NCBI GenBank assembly: GCA_002435595.1
Contig: DJBL01000091.1
Coordinates: 32,987-96,986, forward strand
DNA from: Stenotrophomonas maltophilia
GTDB taxonomy: Bacteria > Pseudomonadota > Gammaproteobacteria > Xanthomonadales > Xanthomonadaceae
Reading direction: 5' to 3'
DNA length: 64,000 nt
Position 1 is the first letter of the stretch; every line of letters begins with the position of its first letter. A model generated the notes under the pieces. The model had not been told where the DNA came from, searched no databases, and worked only from the letters and a program-made list of their open reading frames with translations. Made by a program: the position numbers and the translations under genes. Shown here piece after piece: positions 7,874 through 16,493 of this stretch.

Positions 7874-8376
7874 TCGTAGTCCGCAGTCACGACGATCTCG
7901 GCCTGCACCGCGCCGGCCGTCAGCCCGCCCGGCACCGGCAGGTAGTAACCCGCACGCAACGCATAGCTGGCCGACGCGCCGGTCACCGGCACGTCGATGC
8001 CGGTGTCACCGCGTTTGAGGTAGGTGTTGCCGGTGGCACCGGCCAGCAGGGCGATCGATACCCCGTCGGCCGCATCGGTGCTGGCGGTGTTCTTCCAGCG
8101 TGCGGCATCGCCATCGGCGGCGGTACCGTCGAAGGACAACACCGCCTTGGTCACGCCCACGCAGCCGGTGAAATTCAACACGCCGGCCTTGAGCAGATTG
8201 TCGCCCTGGGTGAGGTCATTGGCCTTGACCGGGTCCAGCGTGATCGCCGGTGCAGCCAGCGTGCAGGTACCGGGCAGTACGCGGCCGCTGATGGTGAGGG
8301 TGGCGGTATCGGCGAACGTGGACGGGGCAACGCCCAGCAACGCGACGACCAGCACGATACGGTGGGAATTCGACAT
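7870..8376 (-). CDS. Type 1-like fimbrial pilin subunit
   Basis: Secreted fimbrial subunit of 168 residues with a clear signal peptide (IVLVVALLGVAPSTFA). After it come LTISGRVLPGTCTL and VLNFTGCVGVTKAVLSFDG, which supply the two cysteines of the pilin disulphide, and a C-terminus ending in alternating hydrophobics (QAEIVVTADYE) as needed for donor-strand exchange. ATG at 8376 has AGGAG eight bases upstream; the open frame further upstream lies in the spacer before the usher stop. The gene follows the usher and overlaps the adhesin start. Confidence 0.85.
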   Translation of the reverse strand: MSNSHRIVLVVALLGVAPSTFADTATLTISGRVLPGTCTLAAPAITLDPVKANDLTQGDNLLKAGVLNFTGCVGVTKAVLSFDGTAADGDAARWKNTASTDAADGVSIALLAGATGNTYLKRGDTGIDVPVTGASASYALRAGYYLPVPGGLTAGAVQAEIVVTADYE

Positions 8377-8413
8377 GGGACTGCTCCTGCAAAGGAAGGG
8401 CATGGGAGGAAGG

Positions 8414-10936
8414 TCAATCAGCGTGGACCGCGGCGTCGGCGGCCGCCTGCAGCCCCGGGGCAGGCACGGGCTCGGGCACACACACGGCCTGGGTCCAGGA
8501 CAGGCCGTAGGCATCGGGGGCATCGGGCGTGCGGTACTTCAGGCGACAGCGGTGCGGGCCGTCGGGGTCCACCCACAGCGCGCCACGTTCCTGCGCGCCG
8601 CGCAGTTGGATCACGCCGCCCTGGCCCACTGCACCCAGCGTGCGACCGGTCTCATCGTCCACCCGGGCCGCGAAGGGCAGTGGCTGGCCCAGCGCATCGG
8701 TCGTGTCGATGAACAGCGTGCGTTCGTGACGGGCAGTAAATACCACGCGCACGATGCTGCCTGCGGTGGGCGCCACCCGCTGCGAGGTCTGCAGCAGTTC
8801 CACCTCCAGCGGCAGGCCGGAAGGATCCAGGTCGATCTGGTTCCACCGGTAGGGACTGACATGCGGCAGTAGTGCGTAGCCGTTGCCGGCCACGCGGATC
8901 GGCGCGCCGTAGCCCACCTTCGCGCCCTGGGCGCCGTCGGCCTGCACCAGAACGAAGCCCTCACCGACCGGCGCCCCGACGTTCACGCCACCGCCATGCA
9001 CCACCACGCTGCCGGCGGCACTGGCCGACAGCACGCTGCGACTGCCCGCGCGGCTGTAGCCGGCGGTGAAGTTGCCCAGGCCACCCTGGTAGGCCGCATA
9101 TGCGCTGCGGTTGTGCTCGCCGCCGCTGGCCGTGCCGGCCGCGAGGGTATAGCTCAGCGCACGGTTCTCGCCCAACGCGCCGGTGAGCCCGAGCTGCGCC
9201 TGCCTGCCACCGTCGGCGTGGCTGATCTGGCTGCCCAGGCGCGGCGCACCCGGGCTGCGCCCGATGGGCATGCTCAGGGTGAACGCGTAGCGGGTATCCT
9301 CGCCACCGCCCTGCAGGCGATAGCGCATGGCCGAGAGCCCGTAGTTGGCACGGCCCCACACGCTCTGCACGCCCAGCTGGATGTCGTTGCGGCGCTGGCT
9401 GTTGTCCCAGTAGCTCACGTGCCCGCCGCTGAGGTACAGCGAACTGCGGGTGCCCAGCTTCTGCGAGAAGTTCAGCTGGTAGCGCTGCCGTGCGCGGCTG
9501 CCCTGCCCCCACGTATCGTCCTGCAGGCGCGCCGCATCACCCAGGGTCAGGTAGCCGCGGGTGCTGTAGCGATAGGCGGCCAGACCCACGTTGGTGCCGG
9601 TGCTGGCAACGTAGCGCTGGTAGTTGAGCCGGTAACTGTTGCCACTGATCCACGCGTCGCCGCGCAGCCGCGCGCGCGAGTGGGTCACATCCGCACCGAA
9701 TGCGCCGATCGCGGTGTTGATCGCTGCGCCAGCCAGCAGGGCCTGATAGTCCTCGCCCAGCTGGGCACCGCCCAGGGCAGTCAAGCGGTTGTTGATGCCG
9801 CGTGCGTAGGTGCCTTCGGCGAACCGGAGCGCCTGCAGGTGGCCGCTGGCATCACGCAGCGCACCGGCCGTGGCACTGAAGCGTGAGGAGCCTGCGCGCA
9901 GCGCCTGCGGCACGGCCGAGAAACTGACCGAGAAGCGCTGCTCGCGGCCATCGGCCTCGGTCACGGTGACCTGCAGGTCACCACCGAAATTGGTGGGGTA
10001 CAGATCCTCGATCGAAAACGGCCCGGGCGCGACGCTGGCCTCATGGATGATGTTGCCGTTCTGGCGGATGCGCACCGTCGCATTGCCTTCGGCGATGCCG
10101 CGCACCACCGGCGCATAGCCGCGCAGTGAATCGGGCAGCATGCGGTCGTCGGTGGCCACGCGCACACCGGTGAACGCCACGCTGTCGAACAGTTCGCCGC
10201 CGGTATTGCCCTGGCCCAGCAGCAACTGGCTGTTCCAGCGCGGCAGATCGCGCTGCACGTGGCTGCTGATCACCTCATGGCGCGTGCCGCGCGCGCCGTG
10301 ACGGATCGAAGCCCGGTGGCGCAGGCGCCACGCGCCGGCGTTGAGCCCGGCATTCACCCCCAGGTAGCGGCTATCGCGATCTCCCTCGCTGCGGCTTTGG
10401 TTGAACGCGTAATCGATGAAGCCCGCGGTGATGCCCGGATCGCGCTGCGAAGGTGCCACGTGGCCGCGCGCGGTGCTGGCCTGCGCCGCCTGGGGGATGC
10501 CGATCAGCAGCTGCAGCGTGGCGCTGTCCACCTCCACGCTGGCACCATCGATCATCGCGGCCAATGCCACGCAGGCCCCGGGCTCCGGATCGAGCGCGTC
10601 CAGGTAGAGTGCTTTCAGGCCCAGCGTACGCACCAGCGCAGCGGAGATGCAGGGCTGGACGTTGTCGACGTCGCCGCTGAACACAATGTCCTGCGTACCG
10701 CGTGCGTCACCGTTGACGACCACGTCCAACGGGTGCACGCCGGCCTCCAGTTGCCCGGCACGTGCGTAGCGCTGCATGTCGATTGTCTTGCCCCCGATCA
10801 GGAAGCCGTCGCTGAACTCCAGTGCCGCAGGGGCGGCGTGCAGCGGCGTACCGGCCATCGATACGGTGGCACCGATGGCTGCGGCGAGAGCACCGACGTG
10901 GCGGGGTGATGAAGTGGTGCAGCGGGAATCGCGCAT
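8414..10936 (-). CDS. Outer-membrane fimbrial usher (FimD/PapC family)
   Basis: 840-residue outer-membrane pore through which chaperone-bound pilins are assembled. Order of parts: signal peptide, N-terminal periplasmic domain (FLIGG... Cys-containing), a 24-strand barrel region with the usher signature RGYAPVVRGIAEGNATV and IRQNGNIIHEASVAPGPF, the plug segment, and C-terminal domains with two cysteines. YPTNFGGDLQVTVTEADG is another usher block. 10936 is the only start after an in-frame stop; no Shine-Dalgarno is visible. It reads away from the second pilin and chaperone genes, across a 273-base intergenic region, instead of sitting in one operon with them. Confidence 0.93.
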   Translation of the reverse strand: MRDSRCTTSSPRHVGALAAAIGATVSMAGTPLHAAPAALEFSDGFLIGGKTIDMQRYARAGQLEAGVHPLDVVVNGDARGTQDIVFSGDVDNVQPCISAALVRTLGLKALYLDALDPEPGACVALAAMIDGASVEVDSATLQLLIGIPQAAQASTARGHVAPSQRDPGITAGFIDYAFNQSRSEGDRDSRYLGVNAGLNAGAWRLRHRASIRHGARGTRHEVISSHVQRDLPRWNSQLLLGQGNTGGELFDSVAFTGVRVATDDRMLPDSLRGYAPVVRGIAEGNATVRIRQNGNIIHEASVAPGPFSIEDLYPTNFGGDLQVTVTEADGREQRFSVSFSAVPQALRAGSSRFSATAGALRDASGHLQALRFAEGTYARGINNRLTALGGAQLGEDYQALLAGAAINTAIGAFGADVTHSRARLRGDAWISGNSYRLNYQRYVASTGTNVGLAAYRYSTRGYLTLGDAARLQDDTWGQGSRARQRYQLNFSQKLGTRSSLYLSGGHVSYWDNSQRRNDIQLGVQSVWGRANYGLSAMRYRLQGGGEDTRYAFTLSMPIGRSPGAPRLGSQISHADGGRQAQLGLTGALGENRALSYTLAAGTASGGEHNRSAYAAYQGGLGNFTAGYSRAGSRSVLSASAAGSVVVHGGGVNVGAPVGEGFVLVQADGAQGAKVGYGAPIRVAGNGYALLPHVSPYRWNQIDLDPSGLPLEVELLQTSQRVAPTAGSIVRVVFTARHERTLFIDTTDALGQPLPFAARVDDETGRTLGAVGQGGVIQLRGAQERGALWVDPDGPHRCRLKYRTPDAPDAYGLSWTQAVCVPEPVPAPGLQAAADAAVHAD

Positions 10937-11024
10937 GGATGACGACGAATCGCGACGGCAGTGACCGCCGACGCCAGGGAGTCAGGAGGTCCCGCAGCGT
11001 AGGGCCGGGCCGAGGCCGATCCCA

Positions 11025-11038
11025 TGCAAGAAGTTGCA
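11025..11038. promoter_or_regulatory. Operator-like palindrome 1, TGCAA-GAAG-TTGCA
   Basis: First of two matching palindromes in the divergent fimbrial intergenic region. Embedded in CCATGCAAGAAGTTGCAGAT (11022-11041), which is repeated in inverted orientation at 11100-11119 with 18 of 20 positions identical. The layout suggests a dimeric regulator bound at two sites 78 bp apart, controlling both fimbrial half-operons. The regulator is unknown. Confidence 0.55.
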
Positions 11039-11102
11039 GATATCAGCCCTGCCCACAGGCCGCAGTACATCAATCGCGGTGCTCGTTGATGCACACAGAA
11101 TC

Positions 11103-11116
11103 TGCAACATGTTGCA
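11103..11116. promoter_or_regulatory. Operator-like palindrome 2, TGCAACATGTTGCA
   Basis: Perfect 14-bp palindrome, partner of the site at 11025-11038; centre-to-centre distance 78 bp. It lies about 95 bases upstream of the rightward pilin start, the other about 100 bases upstream of the usher start, so the pair is roughly symmetrical between the two divergent units. Confidence 0.55.
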
Positions 11117-11209
11117 TGGCGCAAGGAGTGGTGCGCACGGACACTGCCCGCCCCCACGGAAGCAGCCCGCCGTCCCCACCCCCGCATTCTCCCTAAAGGA
11201 GCGACCACG

Positions 11210-11725
11210 ATGTCCCTCAGATTCAATCTGCTTTGCGCCAGTCTGATCACCGCCGCAGCCGTCCCTTCGGCGCTGGCCGAACGCCTGGAAATCACCGGCG
11301 AACTGATGAGCTCCACCTGCGCCGTAGGCTCCACCGGCGGCGCCATCACCGTGCCGATGGGCAAGGTCGACCTGGCGTCGGTGAACGCCAACACCCGCGC
11401 CGGCCAGAAGAACTTCAGCATCCGCCTGGATTGCAGCGGCTCCGGCGCGGCGCAGGAAGTGGGCGTACGCTTTGGTGGCACCCCCGATGGCAGCACCGGC
11501 AACCTCGCACTCACGGCAACGTCGGTGGCGACCAATGTGGGTGTGGCACTTTATGACGCCAACGGCGACCACCAGAAGATCGGTGAGGACCCGTCGATGT
11601 GGGTGACCATCGCCGCCGGCGGCAGCGGCCAGCTGGACTACAGCGCGTGGTACGCCTCCCCCGCCCAGAACGCGACCCAGGGTCTGGCCAACGCATCCGG
11701 CGACTTCGTGGTGCTCTACAAGTAA
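11210..11725 (+). CDS. Fimbrial pilin subunit (second)
   Basis: Secreted pilin of 171 residues. The signal peptide LLCASLITAAAVPSALA is followed by LEITGELMSSTCAV and, about 40 residues on, IRLDCSGSG, the disulphide-forming cysteines of the pilin fold; the C-terminus ASGDFVVLYK has the penultimate aromatic residue used by chaperones. GGAG sits eight bases before the ATG. It is the first gene of the rightward unit and is followed by the chaperone gene; being close to a chaperone it is a good candidate for the major subunit. Confidence 0.88.
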   Translation: MSLRFNLLCASLITAAAVPSALAERLEITGELMSSTCAVGSTGGAITVPMGKVDLASVNANTRAGQKNFSIRLDCSGSGAAQEVGVRFGGTPDGSTGNLALTATSVATNVGVALYDANGDHQKIGEDPSMWVTIAAGGSGQLDYSAWYASPAQNATQGLANASGDFVVLYK

Positions 11726-11783
11726 CCCCCGCACAGGAGGGCCGGCGCCCTGCGCCGCCCTCCCTTTCCCCAGAGGGCAACAC

Positions 11784-12509
11784 ATGACATCCCATGCATC
11801 GACATGGGTGTTGGCGCTGGCGAGCATCCTCGTCGCCGCGCCGGCATCGGCCGCGGTCACCCTGCAGGGCACCCGCATCATCCACGACGCTCGCCAGGGG
11901 CGCGACGTCACGGTCAGGGCCAGCAACGTTGGCGAGCTGCCGGCAATGACCCAGGTCTGGATCGACGACGGCGACAGCCAGGTACGCCCGGAGAACGTGC
12001 GCACGCCGTTCCGGCTGACCCCCGCCGAACCCCGCCTGCTGCAGGCTCATCAGGGCCAGGCGTACCGCATCACCTATGCACCGCGACCGTCGGAGGCAGC
12101 ACTGCCGAATGATCGCGAATCGGTGTTCTACTTCAACCTGCTGGATATCCCGCCCAAGCCCAGCGACGCAGCCGGCAAGAACCTGCTGCAGTTCGCGGTA
12201 CGCACCCGGATCAAGCTCTTCCATCGGCCCGCAGGCCTGCCGGGTGAAGCACGGGATGCAGCTGCTGCGCTGGTCTGGTCGCGTGCAGGCGACGCGCTGG
12301 CGGTTCGCAATCCCAGCGCCTACCACGTAACCCTGAGCACCCTGACCCTGGCCGATGGGCGCAAGGTCGAGGTGGACATGATCGCGCCGGGCCAGCAGGT
12401 GCGTCTGCCGCTGCCGCCCGGTGCGGCAATGCCCGCCAACGTGACGTTCCAGTGGCTGGATGACTATGGTTCGCCGCGCGACCTGGACGCGCCGGTAAGC
12501 GGGCCGTAA
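11784..12509 (+). CDS. Periplasmic fimbrial chaperone (PapD/FimC family)
   Basis: 241-residue periplasmic chaperone with signal peptide (VLALASILVAAPASA). The two immunoglobulin-like domains carry the family signatures: GTRIIHDA with the conserved Arg near the N-terminus, SVFYFNLLDIPPKP, and the G1 strand LLQFAVRTRIKLFHRPAG containing the conserved Lys. It donates a strand to pilins and delivers them to the usher. A GAGG precedes the ATG. It ends 20 bases before the opposing thiL gene with a hairpin between. Confidence 0.92.
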   Translation: MTSHASTWVLALASILVAAPASAAVTLQGTRIIHDARQGRDVTVRASNVGELPAMTQVWIDDGDSQVRPENVRTPFRLTPAEPRLLQAHQGQAYRITYAPRPSEAALPNDRESVFYFNLLDIPPKPSDAAGKNLLQFAVRTRIKLFHRPAGLPGEARDAAAALVWSRAGDALAVRNPSAYHVTLSTLTLADGRKVEVDMIAPGQQVRLPLPPGAAMPANVTFQWLDDYGSPRDLDAPVSGP

Positions 12510-12528
12510 GGCCGGGCTGTGCCCGGCC
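12510..12528. terminator. Hairpin between converging chaperone and thiL genes
   Basis: GGCCGGGC-TGT-GCCCGGCC, a perfect 8-bp stem in the 21-base gap between two converging stop codons. It lacks a T run on either side, so it is a candidate bidirectional terminator or 3'-end stabiliser only. Confidence 0.45.
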
Positions 12529-12530
12529 GC

Positions 12531-13496
12531 TCAACCAGCGAAGTGCTGGTAACCGCCCGGACCGGTTTCACCTTCGCACTGCACGCCCTGCCCTTCCACG
12601 ATGCGGCCGATGCGGGTGAGCGGCAGGCGCAGCGATTCGGCCACGGCGTGCAGCGCGTCGCGCTGGTCGGCGGCGGCGGTGAAACACAGTTCGTAATCGT
12701 CGCCACCGCGTAGTGCACAGCCGCGCGCGGCGTCGCGCCCGAGCACCGCGCGCAGGGCCGGCGACAACGGCAGGGCGTCGGCATCCACCTCGGCGCCCAC
12801 GCCACTGCGCGCGGTGATGTGGCCGAGGTCGGCCAGCAGGCCGTCGGAGACGTCCACCGCGGCATGCGCGAACGCACGCAGACGCAGCCCCAGGGTCACC
12901 CGCGGGGTGGGCCGCAGCAGGCGCTGCCGCAGCGCTTCGTAATCGCCCAGCACGGTGGCGGTGGCGATGTTCAACTCACCGCGCTGCCACAGCTGCAGCG
13001 CACCGGCGGCATCGCCAAGCGTGCCACTGACCCAGATGTCATCGCCCACCTGGGCACGGTCGCGACGCAGTGCCTGGCCGCGGGCCACCTGGCCCATCGC
13101 CGTGACCGACAGTGACAGTGGGCCGCGCGTGGTGTCGCCGCCGATCAGCGCGATGGCGTGTTCGTCGGCCAGCGCGAAGAAGCCGTCGGCGAAGGATTCG
13201 ATCCAGTCCGGGTGCGCGTCGGGCAGCGACAGCGCCAGCGTGCACCAGGCCGGGCGTGCGCCCATGGCGGCCAGGTCGGACAGGTTGACCGCCAGGGTCT
13301 TCCAGCCGATGTCGAACGGCACGGTCTCGGCCGGGAAGTGCACGCCACTGTTGAGCGTGTCGGCGGTGACCACCAGTTGTTCGTTCGGGCGCGGCTGCAG
13401 CAGCGCGGCGTCATCGCCGATGCCGAGTACCACGTCGTCGCGCTCGGCGGTGCGGGCACGGATGCGGTCGATCAGGGCGAATTCGGCAAGGGACAT
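12531..13496 (-). CDS. thiL: Thiamine-monophosphate kinase ThiL
   Basis: Phosphorylates thiamine monophosphate to the cofactor thiamine diphosphate; 321 residues, usual size. AIR-synthase-type signatures are seen: GIGDDAALL near the N-terminus (metal and ATP site), VVTADTLNSGVHFP, LAVNLSDLAAMGA, IGGDTTRGPLSLSVT and AAVDVSDGLLADLGH. The start at 13496 has a GGGAG seven bases upstream and matches the family N-terminus MSLAEFALIDRI; the frame is open further upstream but that part is Arg/Pro/His-rich spacer. It is the last gene of the ribE-ribBA-ribH-nusB-thiL unit, a common grouping of riboflavin, NusB and thiamine genes. Confidence 0.95.
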   Translation of the reverse strand: MSLAEFALIDRIRARTAERDDVVLGIGDDAALLQPRPNEQLVVTADTLNSGVHFPAETVPFDIGWKTLAVNLSDLAAMGARPAWCTLALSLPDAHPDWIESFADGFFALADEHAIALIGGDTTRGPLSLSVTAMGQVARGQALRRDRAQVGDDIWVSGTLGDAAGALQLWQRGELNIATATVLGDYEALRQRLLRPTPRVTLGLRLRAFAHAAVDVSDGLLADLGHITARSGVGAEVDADALPLSPALRAVLGRDAARGCALRGGDDYELCFTAAADQRDALHAVAESLRLPLTRIGRIVEGQGVQCEGETGPGGYQHFAG

Positions 13497-13621
13497 GGGG
13501 CGCTCCCGCGGTTGTGCATGCCGCGCGGCAGGCGGTGGGCATTCATGTGCGCGGCGCAGTAGGCGGCCGCGCGATGGGCGGTGGCGGCGGCCGTGCGCCG
13601 GCCACCTCGACATGGCTGCCG

Positions 13622-13648
13622 TTGCCGGCCCGCGGCCGGCACGACTAC
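13622..13648 (-). repeat. REP (SMAG-type) element
   Basis: Minus strand reads GTAGTCGTGCCGGCCGCGGG and continues into CCGGCAA: a GTAG head followed by a GCCGGCC-GCG-GGCCGGC stem (13624-13640). It has the same architecture as the REP dimer at 1762-1851, with a different stem. It lies in the 159-base spacer between nusB and thiL; nothing else was recognised in that spacer. Confidence 0.65.
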
Positions 13649-13655
13649 AGGCCGG

Positions 13656-14135
13656 TCAATGACCGGATTCGACCTTGCGCCACTCGACCGCGGCGCGATC
13701 CAGCACGCCGTTGACGTAGGTGTGACCGTGCTCGGAACCAAAGCGCTTGGCCGACTCGATGGCTTCGTTGATCACCACGCGGTACGGCACGTCCAGGCGA
13801 TAGCGCATTTCATAGGCGGCCACGCGCAGCGCGGCGCGTTCGATCGCGTCCACTTCATCGATGCTGCGGTCCAGGTACGGGGTCAGCGCCTCGTCCAGGT
13901 CCTTGCGGTTGTCCAGTACGCCGTGGATCAGCGCTTCGAAATAGGCCAGATCGGCGATTTCACGGGCCTGCTCATGCGCAAACTGGGCAATCACGGTCTG
14001 CGCATTGCCACCGGAGATCTGCCATGCATAGATCGCCTGCAGGGCACGACGACGCGCGCGCGAGCGCAGCACCGGATCGATGCCATCCCGGCGGACGGGT
14101 TTACCGGAGGGCTTGCCCGGGTTCGACTTGTTCAC
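13656..14135 (-). CDS. nusB: Transcription antitermination factor NusB
   Basis: 159-residue RNA-binding protein that joins NusE (S10) on boxA to suppress termination in rRNA operons. The all-helical family pattern is clear: [16 protein letters not shown], the central [13 protein letters not shown] and [18 protein letters not shown] with [14 protein letters not shown] start at 14135 overlaps the ribH stop as GTGA, indicating coupling; a basic N-terminal tail of about 25 residues precedes the conserved fold. ribH-nusB pairing is widespread. Confidence 0.95.
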   Translation of the reverse strand: MNKSNPGKPSGKPVRRDGIDPVLRSRARRRALQAIYAWQISGGNAQTVIAQFAHEQAREIADLAYFEALIHGVLDNRKDLDEALTPYLDRSIDEVDAIERAALRVAAYEMRYRLDVPYRVVINEAIESAKRFGSEHGHTYVNGVLDRAAVEWRKVESGH

Positions 14136-14599
14136 GGCAACTGCTCCAGAAGATTGACCATTTCCAACGCCGTCAGTGCGGCTTCCTCACCTTTGTTGCC
14201 ATGGCTGCCGCCGGCACGGGCCTCGGCATCCTCGGCACGTTCCACCGCCAGCACGCCATTGAGCACCGGCACGCCGAAATCCAGCTGCACGCGCATCAGG
14301 CCTTCGGCGCAGCCGTCGGCCACGTGTTCGTAATGGCGGGTATCGCCCCGGATGACGCAGCCCAGCGCGATGATCGCCGCATGTTCATGCGCGGCGGCCA
14401 GGCGGGCGGCCACCAGCGGCAGTTCCCACGCGCCCGGCACGCGGATCACGTCGATCGCCGTTTCGTCGATGCCGTTGCCGGCCAGGCTCGTGCGTGCGCC
14501 AGCCACCAGCACATCGGTGATGCGGGCGTTCCAGCGGCTGGCCAGGATGGCGAAACGGCCCTTTTCCGGAGTACGGAGGTCGCCTTCGTAGTGGGTCAT
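14132..14599 (-). CDS. ribH: 6,7-dimethyl-8-ribityllumazine synthase (RibH)
   Basis: Penultimate step of riboflavin synthesis: joins the ribitylaminouracil with dihydroxybutanone phosphate. 155 residues, usual for the family. Conserved elements: [49 protein letters not shown] (with the catalytic His in the GDTxHxE-like region) and [16 protein letters not shown] at 14599 fits the family N-terminus. It follows ribBA after a 91-base gap containing a strong hairpin and overlaps nusB. Confidence 0.95.
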   Translation of the reverse strand: MTHYEGDLRTPEKGRFAILASRWNARITDVLVAGARTSLAGNGIDETAIDVIRVPGAWELPLVAARLAAAHEHAAIIALGCVIRGDTRHYEHVADGCAEGLMRVQLDFGVPVLNGVLAVERAEDAEARAGGSHGNKGEEAALTALEMVNLLEQLP

Positions 14600-14636
14600 G
14601 TTCGGCGTGGGGTCCAAAAGGTTGATTAGTTTAACG

Positions 14637-14664
14637 CGCACGGGACGCCTCCGCGTCCCGTGCG
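14637..14664. terminator. Hairpin between ribBA and ribH
   Basis: CGCACGGGACGC-CTCC-GCGTCCCGTGCG: perfect 12-bp stem with a 4-base loop, 26 bases after the ribBA stop codon in the direction of transcription. Beyond it the minus strand reads TTAAACTAATC, not a true T run, so it may act as a partial terminator, an attenuator or an mRNA-stabilising structure that sets the ribBA/ribH ratio. Confidence 0.45.
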
Positions 14665-14690
14665 TTCTCATCGGGTACTGGGACGGGCGC

Positions 14691-15788
14691 TCAGGGCGTG
14701 ACCGTCTCCACCACTTCCAGGCCGTAGCCGGCCAGGCCGACCTGGCGGCGCGGGGTGCCCAGCACGCGCAGCTTGCCCAGGCCCAGGTCGGACAGGATCT
14801 GCGCGCCGGCACCATTGCGGCGCCACTGGCTCACGTCCTTGTCCTTGCCCGGGGTGACCGGGGCCGGCTGCTGGCGCAGGCGGGCCAGCAGGCTGTTGGT
14901 ATCGCGCGGGGCCGACAGCACCACCATCACCCCGCGGTCGGCGGCGGCGATGGCACGCAGGGCGTCGGTCGACGCCACCCCGAAGTCGTCGCGGCGCCAG
15001 TGCAGCAGGTCGGCCAGCGGGTTCTCCACCTGCACCCGGACCAGGGTCGGCTCGGCATCGGGGGTGCCGCGGACCAGGGCGAAATGCAGGTCGTGCGCGA
15101 TGCGGTCGCGGTAGGTGACCAGCTTGAAGGGGCCGAACTCGGTGTCGATCTCGCGCTCGTCCACGCGCTCGACCGTCTTCTCGGTGGCCAGGCGGTAGGC
15201 GATCAGGTCGGCGATCGAGCCCATCTTCAACCCGTGCTCGCGGGCGAACACCTCCAGCTCCGGGCGGCGCGCCATGCTGCCGTCGGGATTGAGGATCTCC
15301 ACCAGCACGCCGGCCGGTTCCAGCCCGGCCAGCATCGCCAGGTCCACGCCCGCCTCGGTATGCCCGGCGCGGGTCAGCACGCCGCCCGGCTGGGCGATCA
15401 GCGGGAAGATGTGGCCCGGCTGGTGCAGGTCGGCCGGCCTGGCATCGGGCTTGACCGCGGTGCGGATGGTGTGGGCGCGGTCATAGGCCGAGATACCGGT
15501 GGTGACCCCCTCGGCCGCCTCGATGCTGACGGTGAAGTTGGTCTGGAACTGGGCGGTATTGGCCTGCACCATCGGCGCCAGGCCCAGGTCGGCGGCGCGC
15601 TCGCGGGTGAGCGGCAGGCAGACCAGGCCACGGCCGTGGGTGACCATGAAATTGATGTCCGACGGCTTGACCAGCTCGGCGGCCATGATCAGGTCGCCTT
15701 CGTTCTCGCGGTCTTCGTCATCGACGATGACCACCATGCGGCCGAGGCGGATGTCTTCGAGGATGTCCGGAATCGGGGCGAAGTTCAT
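14691..15788 (-). CDS. ribB: 3,4-dihydroxy-2-butanone-4-phosphate synthase with degenerate GTP cyclohydrolase II-like domain
   Basis: 365 residues. The N-terminal 200 or so form a complete RibB domain that makes dihydroxybutanone phosphate from ribulose 5-phosphate: [14 protein letters not shown] (acidic metal site), [14 protein letters not shown] and [20 protein letters not shown]. The C-terminal half keeps the fold pattern of GTP cyclohydrolase II ([12 protein letters not shown] ... GYGLEVVE) but has lost its HSECLTGD..RCDC zinc site: the matching stretch reads [17 protein letters not shown] and contains no cysteine. It is therefore expected to supply only the RibB activity; a separate ribA should exist elsewhere. 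The ATG overlaps the ribE stop (ATGA). Confidence 0.9.
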   Translation of the reverse strand: MNFAPIPDILEDIRLGRMVVIVDDEDRENEGDLIMAAELVKPSDINFMVTHGRGLVCLPLTRERAADLGLAPMVQANTAQFQTNFTVSIEAAEGVTTGISAYDRAHTIRTAVKPDARPADLHQPGHIFPLIAQPGGVLTRAGHTEAGVDLAMLAGLEPAGVLVEILNPDGSMARRPELEVFAREHGLKMGSIADLIAYRLATEKTVERVDEREIDTEFGPFKLVTYRDRIAHDLHFALVRGTPDAEPTLVRVQVENPLADLLHWRRDDFGVASTDALRAIAAADRGVMVVLSAPRDTNSLLARLRQQPAPVTPGKDKDVSQWRRNGAGAQILSDLGLGKLRVLGTPRRQVGLAGYGLEVVETVTP

Positions 15789-16411
15789 GCCGCGTCTCCC
15801 TGCTGGGGCTGGCCGCTGGTCGGCACGCTGAGCAACCGCTCCACATAGCGGGCGACCAGATCGATTTCCAGGTTGACCGCGCTGCCCACGCCGGTGGCGG
15901 CGAAGGCGGTGTTGGCCACGGTATGCGGGATCAGCGCGACCTCGAAGCCCTGCGCATCGACCGCGTTGACGGTCAGGCTGACGCCGTCCACGCAGATCGA
16001 GCCCTTCCTGGCGATGTAGCGCAGCAGGGCGGCCGGCGCGGCGAAGCGCCAGCGCTGGGCGCGGGCGTCGTCATGGATGGACAGCACCTGGCCCAGGCCG
16101 TCGACATGGCCGCTGACCAGGTGGCCGCCAAGGCGGTCGGTCGGGCGCATGGCGCGTTCAAGGTTGATCACCGCGCCGTCGGCCAGCTGGCCGAGCGTGG
16201 TCAGGCCCAGGGTTTCAGTGGACGCGTCGGCCTGGAAGGTGGTCGCGTCGTGGGCGATGACGGTCAGGCAGACCCCGTTGATGGCGATGCTCTCGCCCAT
16301 CTGCACGTTGTCGAACGGCAGGCTGCCCACGTTGAAGGTAAAGCGGACATCGCCGCCCAGGGGTTGGCGGGCGGCCAGACGGCCGACGCCTTCGATGATT
16401 CCAGTAAACAA
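15785..16411 (-). CDS. ribE: Riboflavin synthase, alpha subunit
   Basis: Catalyses dismutation of two ribityllumazines into riboflavin. 208 residues with the two tandem lumazine-binding repeats, the first starting FTGIIEGVG and containing [13 protein letters not shown], the second from about residue 97 with [10 protein letters not shown] and [12 protein letters not shown]. The proper N-terminus (M)FTGIIEG is encoded from a TTG at 16411 with GGAG seven bases upstream; no ATG is available, so a TTG start is proposed. First gene behind the FMN riboswitch, about 80 bases downstream of it. The stop overlaps ribBA. Confidence 0.93.
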   Translation of the reverse strand: MFTGIIEGVGRLAARQPLGGDVRFTFNVGSLPFDNVQMGESIAINGVCLTVIAHDATTFQADASTETLGLTTLGQLADGAVINLERAMRPTDRLGGHLVSGHVDGLGQVLSIHDDARAQRWRFAAPAALLRYIARKGSICVDGVSLTVNAVDAQGFEVALIPHTVANTAFAATGVGSAVNLEIDLVARYVERLLSVPTSGQPQQGDAA

Positions 16412-16458
16412 GAACGTTCTCCGCGGAAAGTGAGCGAAAAACGCCGCAAGGCATATAG

Positions 16459-16488
16459 GTGCACGCCGAGCCCAGGGCCCGGCCGCAC
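16459..16488 (-). promoter_or_regulatory. Candidate expression-platform hairpin of the FMN riboswitch
   Basis: Minus strand GTGC-G-GCCGGGCCC-T-GGGCTCGGC-GT-GCAC, a long stem just after the riboswitch aptamer. A GCGTTTTTCGC segment follows about 15 bases later and the ribE ribosome-binding site about 40 bases later. It could form a terminator-like or antiterminator structure in response to FMN; the exact switching mechanism is not decidable by eye. Confidence 0.4.
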
Positions 16489-16493
16489 CGTCT

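Noticed and set aside
13497..13613. N-terminal extension of ThiL in the open upstream frame
   Set aside because: The extension is Arg/Pro/His-rich spacer sequence next to a REP; family members begin at the Met chosen at 13496, which has a good ribosome-binding site.
14691..15788. Bifunctional RibBA
   Set aside because: The GTP cyclohydrolase II zinc ligands and surrounding motif are missing, so only the RibB function is called.
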